From Thermoproteota archaeon (lineage in GTDB: Archaea; Thermoproteota; Nitrososphaeria_A; Caldarchaeales; Calditenuaceae): 48,283 nucleotides of DNA. The notes under the pieces were generated by a model. The model did no database searches, was not told the DNA's origin, and saw nothing but the letters and a program-made list of their open reading frames with translations. Below, piece after piece: positions 8,216 to 16,581 of this stretch. Made by a program: the position numbers and the translations under genes. The stretch is from assembly GCA_030550235.1 (NCBI GenBank), contig JAUQPU010000007.1:1-48283 (forward strand), read 5' to 3'. Position 1 is the first letter of the stretch, and every line of letters starts with the position of its first letter.

Positions 8216-9349
8216 GTGGTTAGATTGAATCGCAGAGCCTTCCTCCTACTGGTCTCAGCGGCTTTGGGGGGTACGGCTTTATCCACCATCTACTTACACC
8301 TCAGAAGCTATGGCCAAACTAGAGCTCCACAAGAGGAAAACTATACTATCGAGACGATTAAAGAAGGTCTAGTAATTCCTTGGGAGATAGAATTTCTCAG
8401 TAGCGATGAAGCTCTGGTTACGGAGAGGCCTGGTCGTGTATCCCTGGTTACGCTCTCGACCGGTAGGAGCCAGGTTCTTGGGGAGATTGATGTAGCTCAT
8501 GTCGGTGAGGGTGGTCTGCTGGGGTTGGCCCATACTGGCGCGGGTGAACGTGTAATAACTTACTACACGTATAGGGATGGTGGCCGCCTCTACAACCGGG
8601 TTCACCTCTGGGACTCCTTTGAATTCAAGGAGGGTGTCGTTCTGCTGGATAAGATCCCAGCCTCATCTGTTCATGATGGAGGCAGAATCAAGATAGGTCC
8701 AGATGGTAAACTATACATCACTACTGGAGACGCGGCCGTCCCTGAGAGCGCCCAAGACCTAGCCTCTCTGGCAGGCAAGATACTTCGGATCAACCTCGAC
8801 GGCTCAATCCCCCGCGAAAACCCCTTCCCAAGCTCTCCGATCTATAGCTATGGTCACCGAAACCCTCAGGGCATCTGCTGGCGGCAGGGCGGTGAACAAT
8901 TCTTCGCAACCGAGCACGGGCCGTCTGGCGAGATGGGAATGGTGGCGAATGACGAGCTGAACCGTATAATGCCTGGTGGGAACTATGGCTGGCCCCGTGT
9001 TGTCGGTAAACGCGATGTGGAGGGATTTATCGCTCCAATCTACTATAGTGGTAATGAGACATGGGCCCCTGCTGGATGCACCTTCTACTACGGCAAAGAC
9101 TTCCCTGACTGGGTTGATAATCTATTCTTCACAGCACTACGTGGAGAACACCTGCACAGAGTAGAGCTTAGCGGCGACGGATGGCGCGTCATAGAGTCGG
9201 AGAAACTGTTGCAGGGGGTGTATGGGAGGCTCAGGAACATTGTACAGGGCCCCGACAGCCTTCTCTATCTACTCACAAGCAATAGGGATGGGAGAGGGTC
9301 TGTCAGGCCTGGTGACGACAAGCTATTGAGGCTCACACCCAAGGGATAG
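8216..9349 (+). CDS. PQQ-dependent aldose sugar dehydrogenase-like beta-propeller protein, exported
   Basis: The 377-residue protein belongs to the soluble glucose/aldose dehydrogenase family (GdhB/YliI), which oxidises sugars outside the cytoplasm with PQQ. Characteristic segments are SSVHDGGRIKIGPDGKLYI with the catalytic His, GHRNPQG, and EHGPSGEMG followed by NYGWP. The N-terminus NRRAFLLLVSAALGG looks like a twin-arginine or lipoprotein-type signal followed by a hydrophobic stretch, so the enzyme probably sits on the outer face of the membrane. The GTG at 8216 fits a leaderless mRNA from the TATA box upstream; a TTG at 8225 is an alternative. No PQQ synthesis genes are in the window. Confidence 0.88.
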   Translation: MVRLNRRAFLLLVSAALGGTALSTIYLHLRSYGQTRAPQEENYTIETIKEGLVIPWEIEFLSSDEALVTERPGRVSLVTLSTGRSQVLGEIDVAHVGEGGLLGLAHTGAGERVITYYTYRDGGRLYNRVHLWDSFEFKEGVVLLDKIPASSVHDGGRIKIGPDGKLYITTGDAAVPESAQDLASLAGKILRINLDGSIPRENPFPSSPIYSYGHRNPQGICWRQGGEQFFATEHGPSGEMGMVANDELNRIMPGGNYGWPRVVGKRDVEGFIAPIYYSGNETWAPAGCTFYYGKDFPDWVDNLFFTALRGEHLHRVELSGDGWRVIESEKLLQGVYGRLRNIVQGPDSLLYLLTSNRDGRGSVRPGDDKLLRLTPKG

Positions 9350-9416
9350 CGGAGGCAATATTAGGTAAATACAGGAGTATTTCATGGGTAGTTTTAGGCA
9401 GTCCCCTGACAGTCGC

Positions 9417-9424
9417 CTTATATC
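9417..9424 (+). promoter_or_regulatory. TATA box of the zinc-finger gene
   Basis: CTTATATC lies 25-32 bases before the ATG at 9449, placing the transcript start at or next to the start codon. Confidence 0.55.
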
Positions 9425-9448
9425 CGATGGGGTGTAATAGAGGATAGT

Positions 9449-9814
9449 ATGACCCGCTGCCCAACATGCTCGGCACCATGTGTTGATGGAGCCACATACT
9501 GCCCATTCTGCGGCAGCAAAATCAAGCCTGAACAGAAAACAGAGCATTACAGGTGCTGGATACACAGGAATAGGTTCGCTCCCTACAGATGTGAGATCTG
9601 TGGGAAATTAATCTGCAGAGACTGCAGATATGAACACTCATCCAGGCCTATCTGCAAGGTCTGCTACATCTCGGTCATACTGCCGAGAAAAGCTGTTGCA
9701 ATATTCCAGCAGAATGCTGTAACAAGAAGTGGTGGGGACCTGGAGGAGGCGCTGATGTTGGTGGGGGGCAGCGGAAAGGTTGAGCGAGTTGCCACCCGGA
9801 GTGTAGACCTATAA
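9449..9814 (+). CDS. Small protein with a zinc ribbon and a B-box-like zinc finger
   Basis: The 121-residue protein has two metal-binding parts. Residues 4-21 form a zinc ribbon (Cys4, Cys7, Cys18, Cys21). Residues 36-72 hold Cys36, His39, Cys48, Cys51, Cys56, Cys59, His63, Cys69 and Cys72, the CxxH...CxxC...CxxC spacing of B-box-type fingers. The C-terminal 45 residues are not cysteine rich. B-box fingers usually mediate protein contacts. It has its own promoter and stands 44-70 bases before the roadblock/GTPase genes, so it could be an adaptor for them; this is inference. It is not a classical RING. Confidence 0.8.
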   Translation: MTRCPTCSAPCVDGATYCPFCGSKIKPEQKTEHYRCWIHRNRFAPYRCEICGKLICRDCRYEHSSRPICKVCYISVILPRKAVAIFQQNAVTRSGGDLEEALMLVGGSGKVERVATRSVDL

Positions 9815-9884
9815 ATGCCGAGCCGAGACCTACGAATAATAACACTTATACAGCCTGATGCTGCGATATTCAAGCGGGTGCGGC

Positions 9885-10499
9885 ATGGAATCCACTCCAC
9901 TAATTGATGCACTTGTAATAGGCGGCTCACTCTCAGCACTTATAGCCTCAGTCCTCGCAATCTATATGGTGGTCCTCGCCCTCAGGGTCTATAGGTTAAC
10001 GCTCACAGCCTATACAAATATACGTGACACGCTTATGCAAGTTGCCATACAAGTGGAGGAGAAGGGTGAGGAACGTGCACCAAGGCCAGAGGAGGCCCCA
10101 AAAGCTGAACAGATGCCCCAGCCGGAGAGGCAGGAGGTTAGAGCCAAGCCCGAGCCCTACACCACCCTATCAAGCCTAGTATCTGGGGAGGGCTTCGAGG
10201 CTGCATTAATCTTTGACGAGAGCGGACAAGTAATCGACCAGCAGGGCGTCATAGACGGGAGCAGGGAGGCTGCACTTCTCACCGAGGTCATTAACTCGCT
10301 TCAGCTGGCGAGGAGCTCGGTGAAAAGCTTCCAGATCCGAGATGGCGGCGGGCTTGAGCTGTTAATTCCCTCAGCCGAGATCGCGGGCAGGAAAACGTTC
10401 CTCTACGTAAAGGCATCGAGGGAGAGGACCGATATTGATTTTGAGTTATTAAGTGAGAGTGCTAGGAGAATCCTCAGAAACCTCTTGGGCGGGGGTTGA
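9885..10499 (+). CDS. Membrane-anchored roadblock/LC7-like protein
   Basis: This protein of about 204 residues starts with one hydrophobic segment (IDALVIGGSLSALIASVLAI region), then a charged, proline-rich linker, then a C-terminal domain of about 110 residues (TTLSSLVSG to LLGGG) that looks like a roadblock/LC7 or related profilin-like fold. I chose the ATG at 9885 over the ATG at 9858 because the upstream ACTTATAC box (9844-9851) predicts a start near 9872 and a GGGTG stretch precedes 9885. Next downstream are a soluble roadblock protein and a small GTPase, so it may anchor that GTPase module at the membrane. The domain call is moderate. Confidence 0.72.
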   Translation: MESTPLIDALVIGGSLSALIASVLAIYMVVLALRVYRLTLTAYTNIRDTLMQVAIQVEEKGEERAPRPEEAPKAEQMPQPERQEVRAKPEPYTTLSSLVSGEGFEAALIFDESGQVIDQQGVIDGSREAALLTEVINSLQLARSSVKSFQIRDGGGLELLIPSAEIAGRKTFLYVKASRERTDIDFELLSESARRILRNLLGGG

Positions 10500-10506
10500 A
10501 TACCGT

Positions 10507-10893
10507 TTGGCTAACATTCAGGCTCCTTCACCCGAGCTCCAGGCCCTACTGGAGGAGGTTATCAGGATGAGTAGGGGGTCGGTGGAGGTTGCAATCGTCT
10601 CTAAGCCCGACGGCACTCCAGTAGCACAGGTAAACGCCTCATCCGTCGGTCCCGAATATCTAGGTGCAGCCATATCTGCAATCTCCGGCGTAGTCTCGGC
10701 TATTTTAGAAGTCATGAATGTGGGAGACTATCAGAGGATAGTGGTGGAGCTGGATGGGAAACGCTACCTCTTCATATTCCAGTACAGGGGGGATGTAGTT
10801 GCTCTGATAACGAAGCTCAATCCGAACATAGGCTTCGTGAATCTATTGCTTGACCTATACTTCAAGGAGGGGGAGTCTGTTGAAGAGTTTTAA
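10507..10893 (+). CDS. Roadblock/LC7 domain protein
   Basis: The 129-residue protein fits the roadblock/LC7 (MglB) family: an N-terminal helix (ELQALLEEVIRM), a central strand pair (VEVAIVSKPDGTPVAQV), a long helix (YLGAAISAISGVVSAILEVM) and further strands (RIVVELDGKRYLFIFQY). Roadblock proteins dimerise and act as activators or platforms for small GTPases. The TTG at 10507 is the likely start since a GGGCGGGGGT stretch lies just before it, though the frame is open further upstream. Its 3' end overlaps the GTPase gene by 14 bases, so the two are translationally coupled. Confidence 0.85.
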   Translation: MANIQAPSPELQALLEEVIRMSRGSVEVAIVSKPDGTPVAQVNASSVGPEYLGAAISAISGVVSAILEVMNVGDYQRIVVELDGKRYLFIFQYRGDVVALITKLNPNIGFVNLLLDLYFKEGESVEEF

Positions 10894-11413
10894 GATACTG
10901 GTAACCGGCCCATTTAATTCCGGCAAAACAACCCTGGTGAAGACTCTCTGCGAGCTGAGCATGACTACTGAGCGCCCGTTAACTAGGGAGGAGGAGAGGC
11001 GAAAGAAATCCTCAACAACTGTCGGAATGGACTTCGGAGTTGTTGACCTAGGCGATGGATACTATGTTAGGCTCTTCGGGACCCCTGGCCAGCGTAGATT
11101 CTCCTTCATATGGCACATACTTGCCAAGTCCATGAATGGCTACATATTGATGGTCGACTCCTCCGACGAGTCTTCGATATTAGAGGCTCAAGAGATTCTA
11201 AACGAGTTCCGCACCTTTTATCCTAAAACACCATTCATCATAGCGGCGAATAAACAGGACATTGAGGGAGCCCTTCCACCGGAAGACCTCAAGTTCGCCA
11301 TGAGCCTCGGAGACGAGGTAACGATAGTCCCTAGCATAGCTAAGGACCATGAGAGTGCGTGGGTGGTCTTGAGAACGCTTCTAGAGGCAATAATTGAGAA
11401 GGCGCAGATCTGA
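10880..11413 (+). CDS. Small Ras/Arf-like GTPase (MglA/Gtr-type)
   Basis: The 177-residue protein has the G1 loop GPFNSGKTT near residue 10, a switch I threonine in STTVGMDFG, the G3 motif GTPGQRR and the G4 motif NKQD. It belongs to the small GTPase group that archaea and bacteria encode with roadblock partners. In G3, Pro takes the second x of DxxG and the Asp is replaced by Gly (GTPG rather than DTxG), as in several MglA-like proteins. The TTG at 10880 is chosen because of the strong AAGGAGGGGGAG Shine-Dalgarno sequence before it. It closes the operon with two roadblock-like genes and is convergent with the tRNA-splicing endonuclease gene. Confidence 0.9.
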   Translation: MKSFKILVTGPFNSGKTTLVKTLCELSMTTERPLTREEERRKKSSTTVGMDFGVVDLGDGYYVRLFGTPGQRRFSFIWHILAKSMNGYILMVDSSDESSILEAQEILNEFRTFYPKTPFIIAANKQDIEGALPPEDLKFAMSLGDEVTIVPSIAKDHESAWVVLRTLLEAIIEKAQI

Positions 11414-11416
11414 AGC

Positions 11417-11977
11417 CTAGAGCCTGACCCAAGAGAATAAGATATACCTTATCCTTCCTGAGTCTTCAGGCACGGCTATTATGAAGTTTTTCCGGACAGT
11501 AGTTGCAAGCCTACCAGCCCTCACGATCTCTGTAGCACTTATCTCCTCTCCAGCTGATTTCACCTGGACAATATAAGGGGCATGGTCTATGCCGGGTCCA
11601 TACTTGTATACTGCAAAGTCGCTCCCAAATTTTATCCCAGGAGTCACCACGAAACCCCGCTCACGCAAATCTCTATAGACAGCATAAAGATGTTGGAACC
11701 TGCTATAGACCTTGTTGCCCAGGTCTCTAAGCTCCTCTAGGCCTATCAGCCTACCCTCCCTGTAAACCTCGATCAAGCCCTTCTCATACAGGTAGTGAGC
11801 CTCAATTACATCTAGGATCAATGGTTCGTCAAACTCCGCACCCTTAGGCTTCGAGACCCCCAAGGGCTTACCGTAGAATCCATGTGTAAAGAGGTTCCGA
11901 GCCCCCTCTATATCAAAGACGACTATATTTGTCTCGACGATGTCTGCGCGGATTGGTTTCTTTAAATGCTCCCCCAT
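11417..11977 (-). CDS. endA: tRNA-splicing endonuclease, catalytic subunit
   Basis: The 186-residue protein has the EndA catalytic domain: PGIKFGSDFAVYKYGPG with the Tyr, DHAPYIVQV with the His and VRKNFIIAV with the Lys of the RNase triad. The enzyme cuts introns from pre-tRNAs and pre-rRNAs at bulge-helix-bulge structures. A single-domain subunit of this size assembles as a homotetramer or, with a second subunit, as a heterotetramer; no partner is in the window. It follows the PhoU-like gene by 25 bases. Confidence 0.93.
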   Translation of the reverse strand: MGEHLKKPIRADIVETNIVVFDIEGARNLFTHGFYGKPLGVSKPKGAEFDEPLILDVIEAHYLYEKGLIEVYREGRLIGLEELRDLGNKVYSRFQHLYAVYRDLRERGFVVTPGIKFGSDFAVYKYGPGIDHAPYIVQVKSAGEEISATEIVRAGRLATTVRKNFIIAVPEDSGRIRYILFSWVRL

Positions 11978-12002
11978 GTCAGGGCTCTATCCCTAGTAAT
12001 TG

Positions 12003-12662
12003 CTATCTCATTCTCGGATATAATATTCTCAGTATGTTTGATATCTCCTCTGTGTGGTCTGCTATTTCCTCCAGTATCTCCGCAACCTCTCGGACAAGTA
12101 TCATTTGCGGTAGCTTGAGCTTGCTCTGAAGAATCTCGACATCGAAACCCCTGTACATCTCGTCGACAACCTTCTCGTATTGCTCTATTTCGTCGAGCTT
12201 TTCGTGGAGTGCTGTGACTTGGAGCATCAAGGCCCTAAAGCCCTCCTTAAGCACCTCGGTTCCTGTATGAACCTTCTCTGTCATCCGTGATAGCCCAGCG
12301 ATGCATATGTCGTCAAACCCCTTCAGCTTGTGGAGGGTTAAGGTCCTATAGGCAGCTCCCTCAATCTTGTCCAGTATCTTGTCTAGGAGAGCTATGATCC
12401 TGATATACTCAGCCCTTTGAATTAACAGGGCCCCATAGCTCATAAGTCGCTGCTCTGCGTCTCTCTTAAGACCCTTACACTCCTCGTCAATCTTTAAAAT
12501 TTCTGCAAACTCCTTCTCAATAACCCTTGGAGAATCCTCTGACGTGATGGACGAGATCATTGAGGAGTATATCCGCATGCAGTGGTTTATCTTTAGGGCG
12601 TATTCATGTGTTATCTGAATCAAAATATTCTCTATATCATCTTGACGTGACTTAGTCACCAT
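12003..12662 (-). CDS. PhoU-like DUF47 helical protein
   Basis: The 219-residue, nearly all-helical protein matches the DUF47/PhoU-like pattern, best seen in its C-terminal QMILVREVAEILEEIADHTEEIS segment, where Glu and Asp pairs bind metal clusters in the family. DUF47 proteins usually pair with phosphate transporters, but none is here; instead it sits in an RNA-processing cluster. It appears to have its own promoter, because TTTATATAAA lies just upstream, on top of the RNase HII stop. Function in this cell is unknown. Confidence 0.8.
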   Translation of the reverse strand: MVTKSRQDDIENILIQITHEYALKINHCMRIYSSMISSITSEDSPRVIEKEFAEILKIDEECKGLKRDAEQRLMSYGALLIQRAEYIRIIALLDKILDKIEGAAYRTLTLHKLKGFDDICIAGLSRMTEKVHTGTEVLKEGFRALMLQVTALHEKLDEIEQYEKVVDEMYRGFDVEILQSKLKLPQMILVREVAEILEEIADHTEEISNILRILYPRMR

Positions 12663-12691
12663 AATTGTCCACCATATTATGCCTCCCCTAC

Positions 12692-12701
12692 TTTATATAA
12701 A
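12692..12701 (-). promoter_or_regulatory. TATA box of the PhoU-like gene
   Basis: TTTATATAAA lies 30-39 bases before the ATG at 12662, giving a leader of only a few bases. It abuts the stop codon of the RNase HII gene. Confidence 0.6.
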
Positions 12702-13382
12702 TTAGCCCTCATCCGGGCTGCTTTCCCATTCAAGATACTCTGTCAGCTTAGGCATTACTCTATCCATGGTCCTCCAAGACCTTCTCGCAACTCCTGTAAT
12801 GCCTCCCTGCCTCACAAGCCTGTGGAGGAAAGCGATGGTTTTCGGGTCTGAGGGATAGCCTGAGCCTAGCTCCCCCACCGTATTTACAAGCTCGGATATG
12901 ACAGCATCGCGTGTAACCTTAGCCACTATCGAGGCTGCAGCCACTACTGGGTATCTCTCGTCTGCGTGGCACTCGCATATGATGCTAGTGTTGGGGAGGT
13001 GTTGGGATATTTTTGATCTGATAGACATTGTGTTCCTGGTGGGTGAGTCTACGATTAGTATTTCTGGCCTAAGGGTCTTTGCAATTGAGATTATGGCCTC
13101 GAGCTCTAGCGTGTTTATTCCGGGGCCTCCGCACCTCCTCGTGTATTGATCGACCTTGTCGGGTGTGATTATCTCGACGCTCTTCTCGATGCCTGAAGAG
13201 GTGATCCAGCTATATATCTCCTCTCTACTTCTTCTAGTTAGCTTCTTCGAGTCCTTCACACCAGCCTCCTTAAGCATCGGAGCCATCCCCTCATCTACTG
13301 CCACGCCAGCCACTACGAGGGGGCCTATTACAGCCCCCCTACCCGCCTCATCCACACCCACGATCCTTTTCCCGCTACTCAT
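12702..13382 (-). CDS. rnhB: Ribonuclease HII
   Basis: The 226-residue enzyme removes RNA from RNA-DNA hybrids, including single ribonucleotides in DNA. The active-site motif GVDEAGRGAVIGPLVV carries Asp11 and Glu12; further acidic residues are in LIVDSPTRN and in ADERYPVVAAASIVAK. The length is typical for archaea. It overlaps the fibrillarin gene by 8 bases and so is translated from the Nop5-fibrillarin message. Confidence 0.95.
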   Translation of the reverse strand: MSSGKRIVGVDEAGRGAVIGPLVVAGVAVDEGMAPMLKEAGVKDSKKLTRRSREEIYSWITSSGIEKSVEIITPDKVDQYTRRCGGPGINTLELEAIISIAKTLRPEILIVDSPTRNTMSIRSKISQHLPNTSIICECHADERYPVVAAASIVAKVTRDAVISELVNTVGELGSGYPSDPKTIAFLHRLVRQGGITGVARRSWRTMDRVMPKLTEYLEWESSPDEG

Positions 13383-14061
13383 ACCGGGCCCTAACCATCA
13401 CGTGATCCGCCTCATATGGTGCGAGGTTGACGGTCTCAAGAGCCTTGAGGCCAGATTCTTCCATTGTCTTTATTTCCCGCCTGTATATCTTCTCGGGCTC
13501 CTCGACGCTGTCGATGCTCCTAGCCTTAATCGCTATCATAACCTCGCCTCCCTTCTTCAAGAAATGCTCAGCGTTGTCCACCAGGATTCTGGACTGGTCT
13601 GGCTGTGCTATGTCGCAGTATATGAGGTCGACGAGGTCTACTAGCCCGACGTACCTCTCAGGCATCCTCGCGTCTGCGAAGACGGCCACAACGTTCCGCC
13701 GCCGGCGCACTACCCTCTCAATAAGCTGCGACATCACCCTGGGCGCGAACTCTACTGCGTAGGCGAAGCCGCCGGGGCCTATTATGTCAGAGACGTGGCT
13801 TAGTGTTGTGCCTGAGGCCGCCCCTAAGTAGAGTATTGTCTTCCCACTACCGAGGCCCCACGACTTCAGTCCACAGAGTATAGCGGCGGCGAGCTTGCTC
13901 CTGAAGGGGACCCACTCCCTATATTCAGAGCCCATAACCTTGAATAGCCTCTCACCATAGACGCTGAACCCCCTGTCGAGGTTCTCGGTCACAAGCAACC
14001 TCTGACCCTCAGCCCTGTAATAATAGACCCCCTCGAATACCGGACTTGCCTCGATGCTCAC
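13375..14061 (-). CDS. flpA: Fibrillarin-like rRNA/tRNA 2'-O-methyltransferase
   Basis: The 228-residue protein is the methyltransferase of the archaeal box C/D RNP. Its SAM-binding loop is ILYLGAASGTTLSHVSD, followed by AYAVEFAPRVM, VFADARMP and LIYCDIAQPDQ, all typical of fibrillarin. It works with Nop5, encoded directly upstream with a 4-base overlap, and with L7Ae, not in the window. The catalytic Lys-Asp-Lys set seems kept. Confidence 0.96.
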   Translation of the reverse strand: MSIEASPVFEGVYYYRAEGQRLLVTENLDRGFSVYGERLFKVMGSEYREWVPFRSKLAAAILCGLKSWGLGSGKTILYLGAASGTTLSHVSDIIGPGGFAYAVEFAPRVMSQLIERVVRRRRNVVAVFADARMPERYVGLVDLVDLIYCDIAQPDQSRILVDNAEHFLKKGGEVMIAIKARSIDSVEEPEKIYRREIKTMEESGLKALETVNLAPYEADHVMVRARYE

Positions 14062-15224
14062 CTTCCCCTCCTCCTCTTTCCTGCCGGTTGTCTAGCTTTA
14101 ACAGGTGGAGAGGCATATTTCTGCTTAATATCCTGGACCCTCTTCTCCAGTGCGGCCCTAATCTCAGCCGACCTATCCTCTCTCGAGTGATAGTCTATCC
14201 TCGCTGCCAAGGCAATCTTTGTGGCCAATGCTCTGGCTATCTTACCCCTCTGCCACTTGGGTGAGCTGTGGACGTAGGGGTGCTGGAAAATGACGCCGTG
14301 CTTAGGCGCCCCCCGGCCTGTCTTGAAGAATCTGAAGAGGGCCTTCTCCGCGCCGAGGACCTGTATTGTGCTTGCAGGTAGCCTTGCGAGGTTTTGGAGA
14401 CCTCCAGCGAGTGAGATTAGCCTCGCGCCGATGACTGGGCCCGCGATTGCTGTGAGGTTAGGCGCCTCAATATCCATTAGCGTCCTTATGTATCTCTCCA
14501 GGGCCTCGCGCTGTTTTGTGAGTGTTAGAATTGTGGAGGCAAGCTCCCATACCACGCTCCTATCCTGCTCCGCGAGCTCGACACCCACGCTCCTCTGGGC
14601 TGACTCGTAGAGCCTTTTAGAGAGCTCGGGACCCAGCCTAGCTGCCTCGGCTGCACTCTTAATTCCCTCTCTATCCCTAAACTCGTAGACTAACTCGGCG
14701 TATCTCACTGGGTCGCTGACGTATTCGCGGAGCTCGGGGAAGTGTGTCCCAAACCACTCCATAAGCCTTGAGGCAGCCATGTTAATAATCTTCTGGAGGT
14801 CGTCGAGATAGTTGACTGCTTGGACTATCATCAAGTCCCTCCTCTGGACTGCGCTCCTTAGAGAGTCCTCGACGAGCTTGAGGGCTACTCTATGGACAGC
14901 ATTTCTATATTGCATCGGATCTTCAACGATGTTTACCGAGGCGGCAAGCTTCTCGAGGGGCTCTGGGATGCTGACCTTCTCAAACTCCACCCCACCTAGC
15001 ATTTGGGAGAGTAGGGAGATGAGCTGCTGTGAGGGGGTATAGACCTTCCGAATACCCCTCTCAACTATGAGCCTAGCAACCTCCTCCACCGGTGGACAAG
15101 GCTTACCCGAGAGGATCTCGCCTAGGTATGTCTTCTCCTCCTTCCCAATCTCGACTGACCCCTTCAGCCCCTTGCTGCCTCTATAGATGATTGCTAGCGG
15201 GGTTAGGTAGAGCTCTAGGCTCAC
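14058..15224 (-). CDS. nop5: Nop5/Nop56-Nop58 box C/D RNP core protein
   Basis: The 388-residue protein joins fibrillarin and L7Ae to box C/D guide RNAs. It has an N-terminal fibrillarin-binding part, a coiled coil (about 110-250) and the conserved NOP domain with the signature ANLTAIAGPVIGARLISLAG region and GRGAPKHGVIFQHPYV. The basic C-terminal tail (KARQPAGKRRRGR) is typical of thermophile proteins. It is the first gene of the Nop5-fibrillarin-RNase HII operon. Confidence 0.96.
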   Translation of the reverse strand: MSLELYLTPLAIIYRGSKGLKGSVEIGKEEKTYLGEILSGKPCPPVEEVARLIVERGIRKVYTPSQQLISLLSQMLGGVEFEKVSIPEPLEKLAASVNIVEDPMQYRNAVHRVALKLVEDSLRSAVQRRDLMIVQAVNYLDDLQKIINMAASRLMEWFGTHFPELREYVSDPVRYAELVYEFRDREGIKSAAEAARLGPELSKRLYESAQRSVGVELAEQDRSVVWELASTILTLTKQREALERYIRTLMDIEAPNLTAIAGPVIGARLISLAGGLQNLARLPASTIQVLGAEKALFRFFKTGRGAPKHGVIFQHPYVHSSPKWQRGKIARALATKIALAARIDYHSREDRSAEIRAALEKRVQDIKQKYASPPVKARQPAGKRRRGR

Positions 15225-15347
15225 CCTCTACACCGTCTCTGAATGCGTGGTTCTTAGATTTAAACTCCCCAGCCTAGAATCGCCAGCGCCCAGTTTGGGA
15301 AAAATAGTGAGGTCATTGGAGTATAGTGTATCGGGTGGTGGATAGAG

Positions 15348-15914
15348 GTGGCGCACGTCGTCAAAATAGTTACCTCGAACCCAGGGAAGTGGGAGGAGCT
15401 CTATACGATGCTGTCCAGCCGCGGACTCGACTGTATATGGATTAGGGAGCGGGTTAGGGAGTTACAGTCCGAAGACCTGGCTGAGATTGTCTTGGCCTCT
15501 GGCATTGAAGCCTATGAAAAGTGGGGTGGGGGCGTCTTGCTGGAGGACTCGGGACTCTTCGTCACAGCGCTAGGCGGTTTCCCAGGACCCTATTCTGCCT
15601 ATGTCTTTAGGACTATCGGGGTTAAAGGCCTGCTAAAGCTTATGGAGGGTGTCCAGGATAGGGAGGCCTGGTTCAAGTCAGCGATATGCTACATCTCTCC
15701 GGATGGCAGCCAATCGATCTTCACAGGGGAGGTTAAGGGGATCTTGGCCGCGGAGCCGAGGGGGACTGGAGGATTCGGCTTTGACCCAATATTCATCCCA
15801 GCTGAGGGCGATGGAAGGACATTCGCCCAGATGACTGTAGGGGAGAAAAACCTCTATTCACATAGGGCCCGGGCGGTTCAGAAGTTGCTTAAACACCTCG
15901 GGCTGACAGGTTGA
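15348..15914 (+). CDS. rdgB: XTP/dITP pyrophosphatase (Ham1/RdgB family)
   Basis: The 188-residue enzyme clears deaminated purine nucleotides by hydrolysing XTP, dITP and ITP. Family motifs are IVTSNPGKWEEL at the N-terminus, LLEDSGLFVTALGGFPGPYSA and GTGGFGFDPIFIP. The start is GTG, with TATAGTG about 26 bases upstream suggesting a leaderless transcript. It converges on the Bud32 gene. Confidence 0.95.
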   Translation: MAHVVKIVTSNPGKWEELYTMLSSRGLDCIWIRERVRELQSEDLAEIVLASGIEAYEKWGGGVLLEDSGLFVTALGGFPGPYSAYVFRTIGVKGLLKLMEGVQDREAWFKSAICYISPDGSQSIFTGEVKGILAAEPRGTGGFGFDPIFIPAEGDGRTFAQMTVGEKNLYSHRARAVQKLLKHLGLTG

Positions 15915-15924
15915 AAGTCCAGGG

Positions 15925-16581
15925 CTAGTAGGCACCCCGCTCGACGTACCTCGCCCTAGCCCTGATCTCTGAGACCCTCTTCATCAGCATCCTCAGTCTC
16001 GAGCTACCGACCACGCTCTCGTAGCCGCTCCTCAAAGACTCCATTACCGCGCCTGCGATCGAGGGGTGGGAGGCAGATACACTCCTCTCGAACAGGTGTA
16101 TATCGACGGCCTGCTCCTCCACGTCTTTTGAGAAACCGCTTAAGCCGAAATCAATTAAGACATGCTGTTCACCGACAACAAGTATGTTGGATGGAACGAA
16201 GTCGCCGTGGTAGATTCCGGCCTCATGTAGGTTTGCTATTGATGAGCCAAGCCTCCAAGCAATCTCCTCCATCTGAGGGTTATTCTCTGAGAGGAGGACT
16301 CTCAGGTCGTTTCCCTCGATGAACTGCATGTAGATTGCGGCGCCTTCTAAGTCTACGTGGAAGATAGCTGGGCACATGACGCCCACCTCCTTCGCCCTAA
16401 TCATTATCCTGGCCTCCTTTAGTGTCCTAGAGACCCTTATCTCCCTGTCAAGCTCAGGGTGTCTGTAGGGCTTTGGGAGTCTCTTCTTCTCTACCAGTGT
16501 GAGGCCGAGCCAAGAGACCTTCCTGAGAACAGCCTCAGCTCCTATCTTTATCACACCGTGGACCTGCATCTCCCCGATCAA
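15925..16581 (-). CDS. bud32: Bud32/PRPK, KEOPS-complex kinase/ATPase
   Basis: The 218-residue RIO/Bud32-type kinase has KIGAEAVLRKV at the start, the catalytic loop IYHGDFVPSNILV and the metal-binding DFG in LIDFGLSGFS. With Kae1 it forms part of the KEOPS complex, which makes t6A37 in tRNAs reading ANN codons. Its start overlaps the Kae1 stop by 4 bases. Some archaea fuse Kae1 and Bud32; here they are separate but coupled. Confidence 0.96.
   Translation of the reverse strand: MIGEMQVHGVIKIGAEAVLRKVSWLGLTLVEKKRLPKPYRHPELDREIRVSRTLKEARIMIRAKEVGVMCPAIFHVDLEGAAIYMQFIEGNDLRVLLSENNPQMEEIAWRLGSSIANLHEAGIYHGDFVPSNILVVGEQHVLIDFGLSGFSKDVEEQAVDIHLFERSVSASHPSIAGAVMESLRSGYESVVGSSRLRMLMKRVSEIRARARYVERGAY

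Noticed and set aside
12003-12662. ESCRT-III/CdvB-like protein, suggested by the helical, coiled sequence
   Set aside because: The C-terminal Glu/Asp pattern (EILEEIADHTEEIS) and length fit the PhoU-like DUF47 family better.
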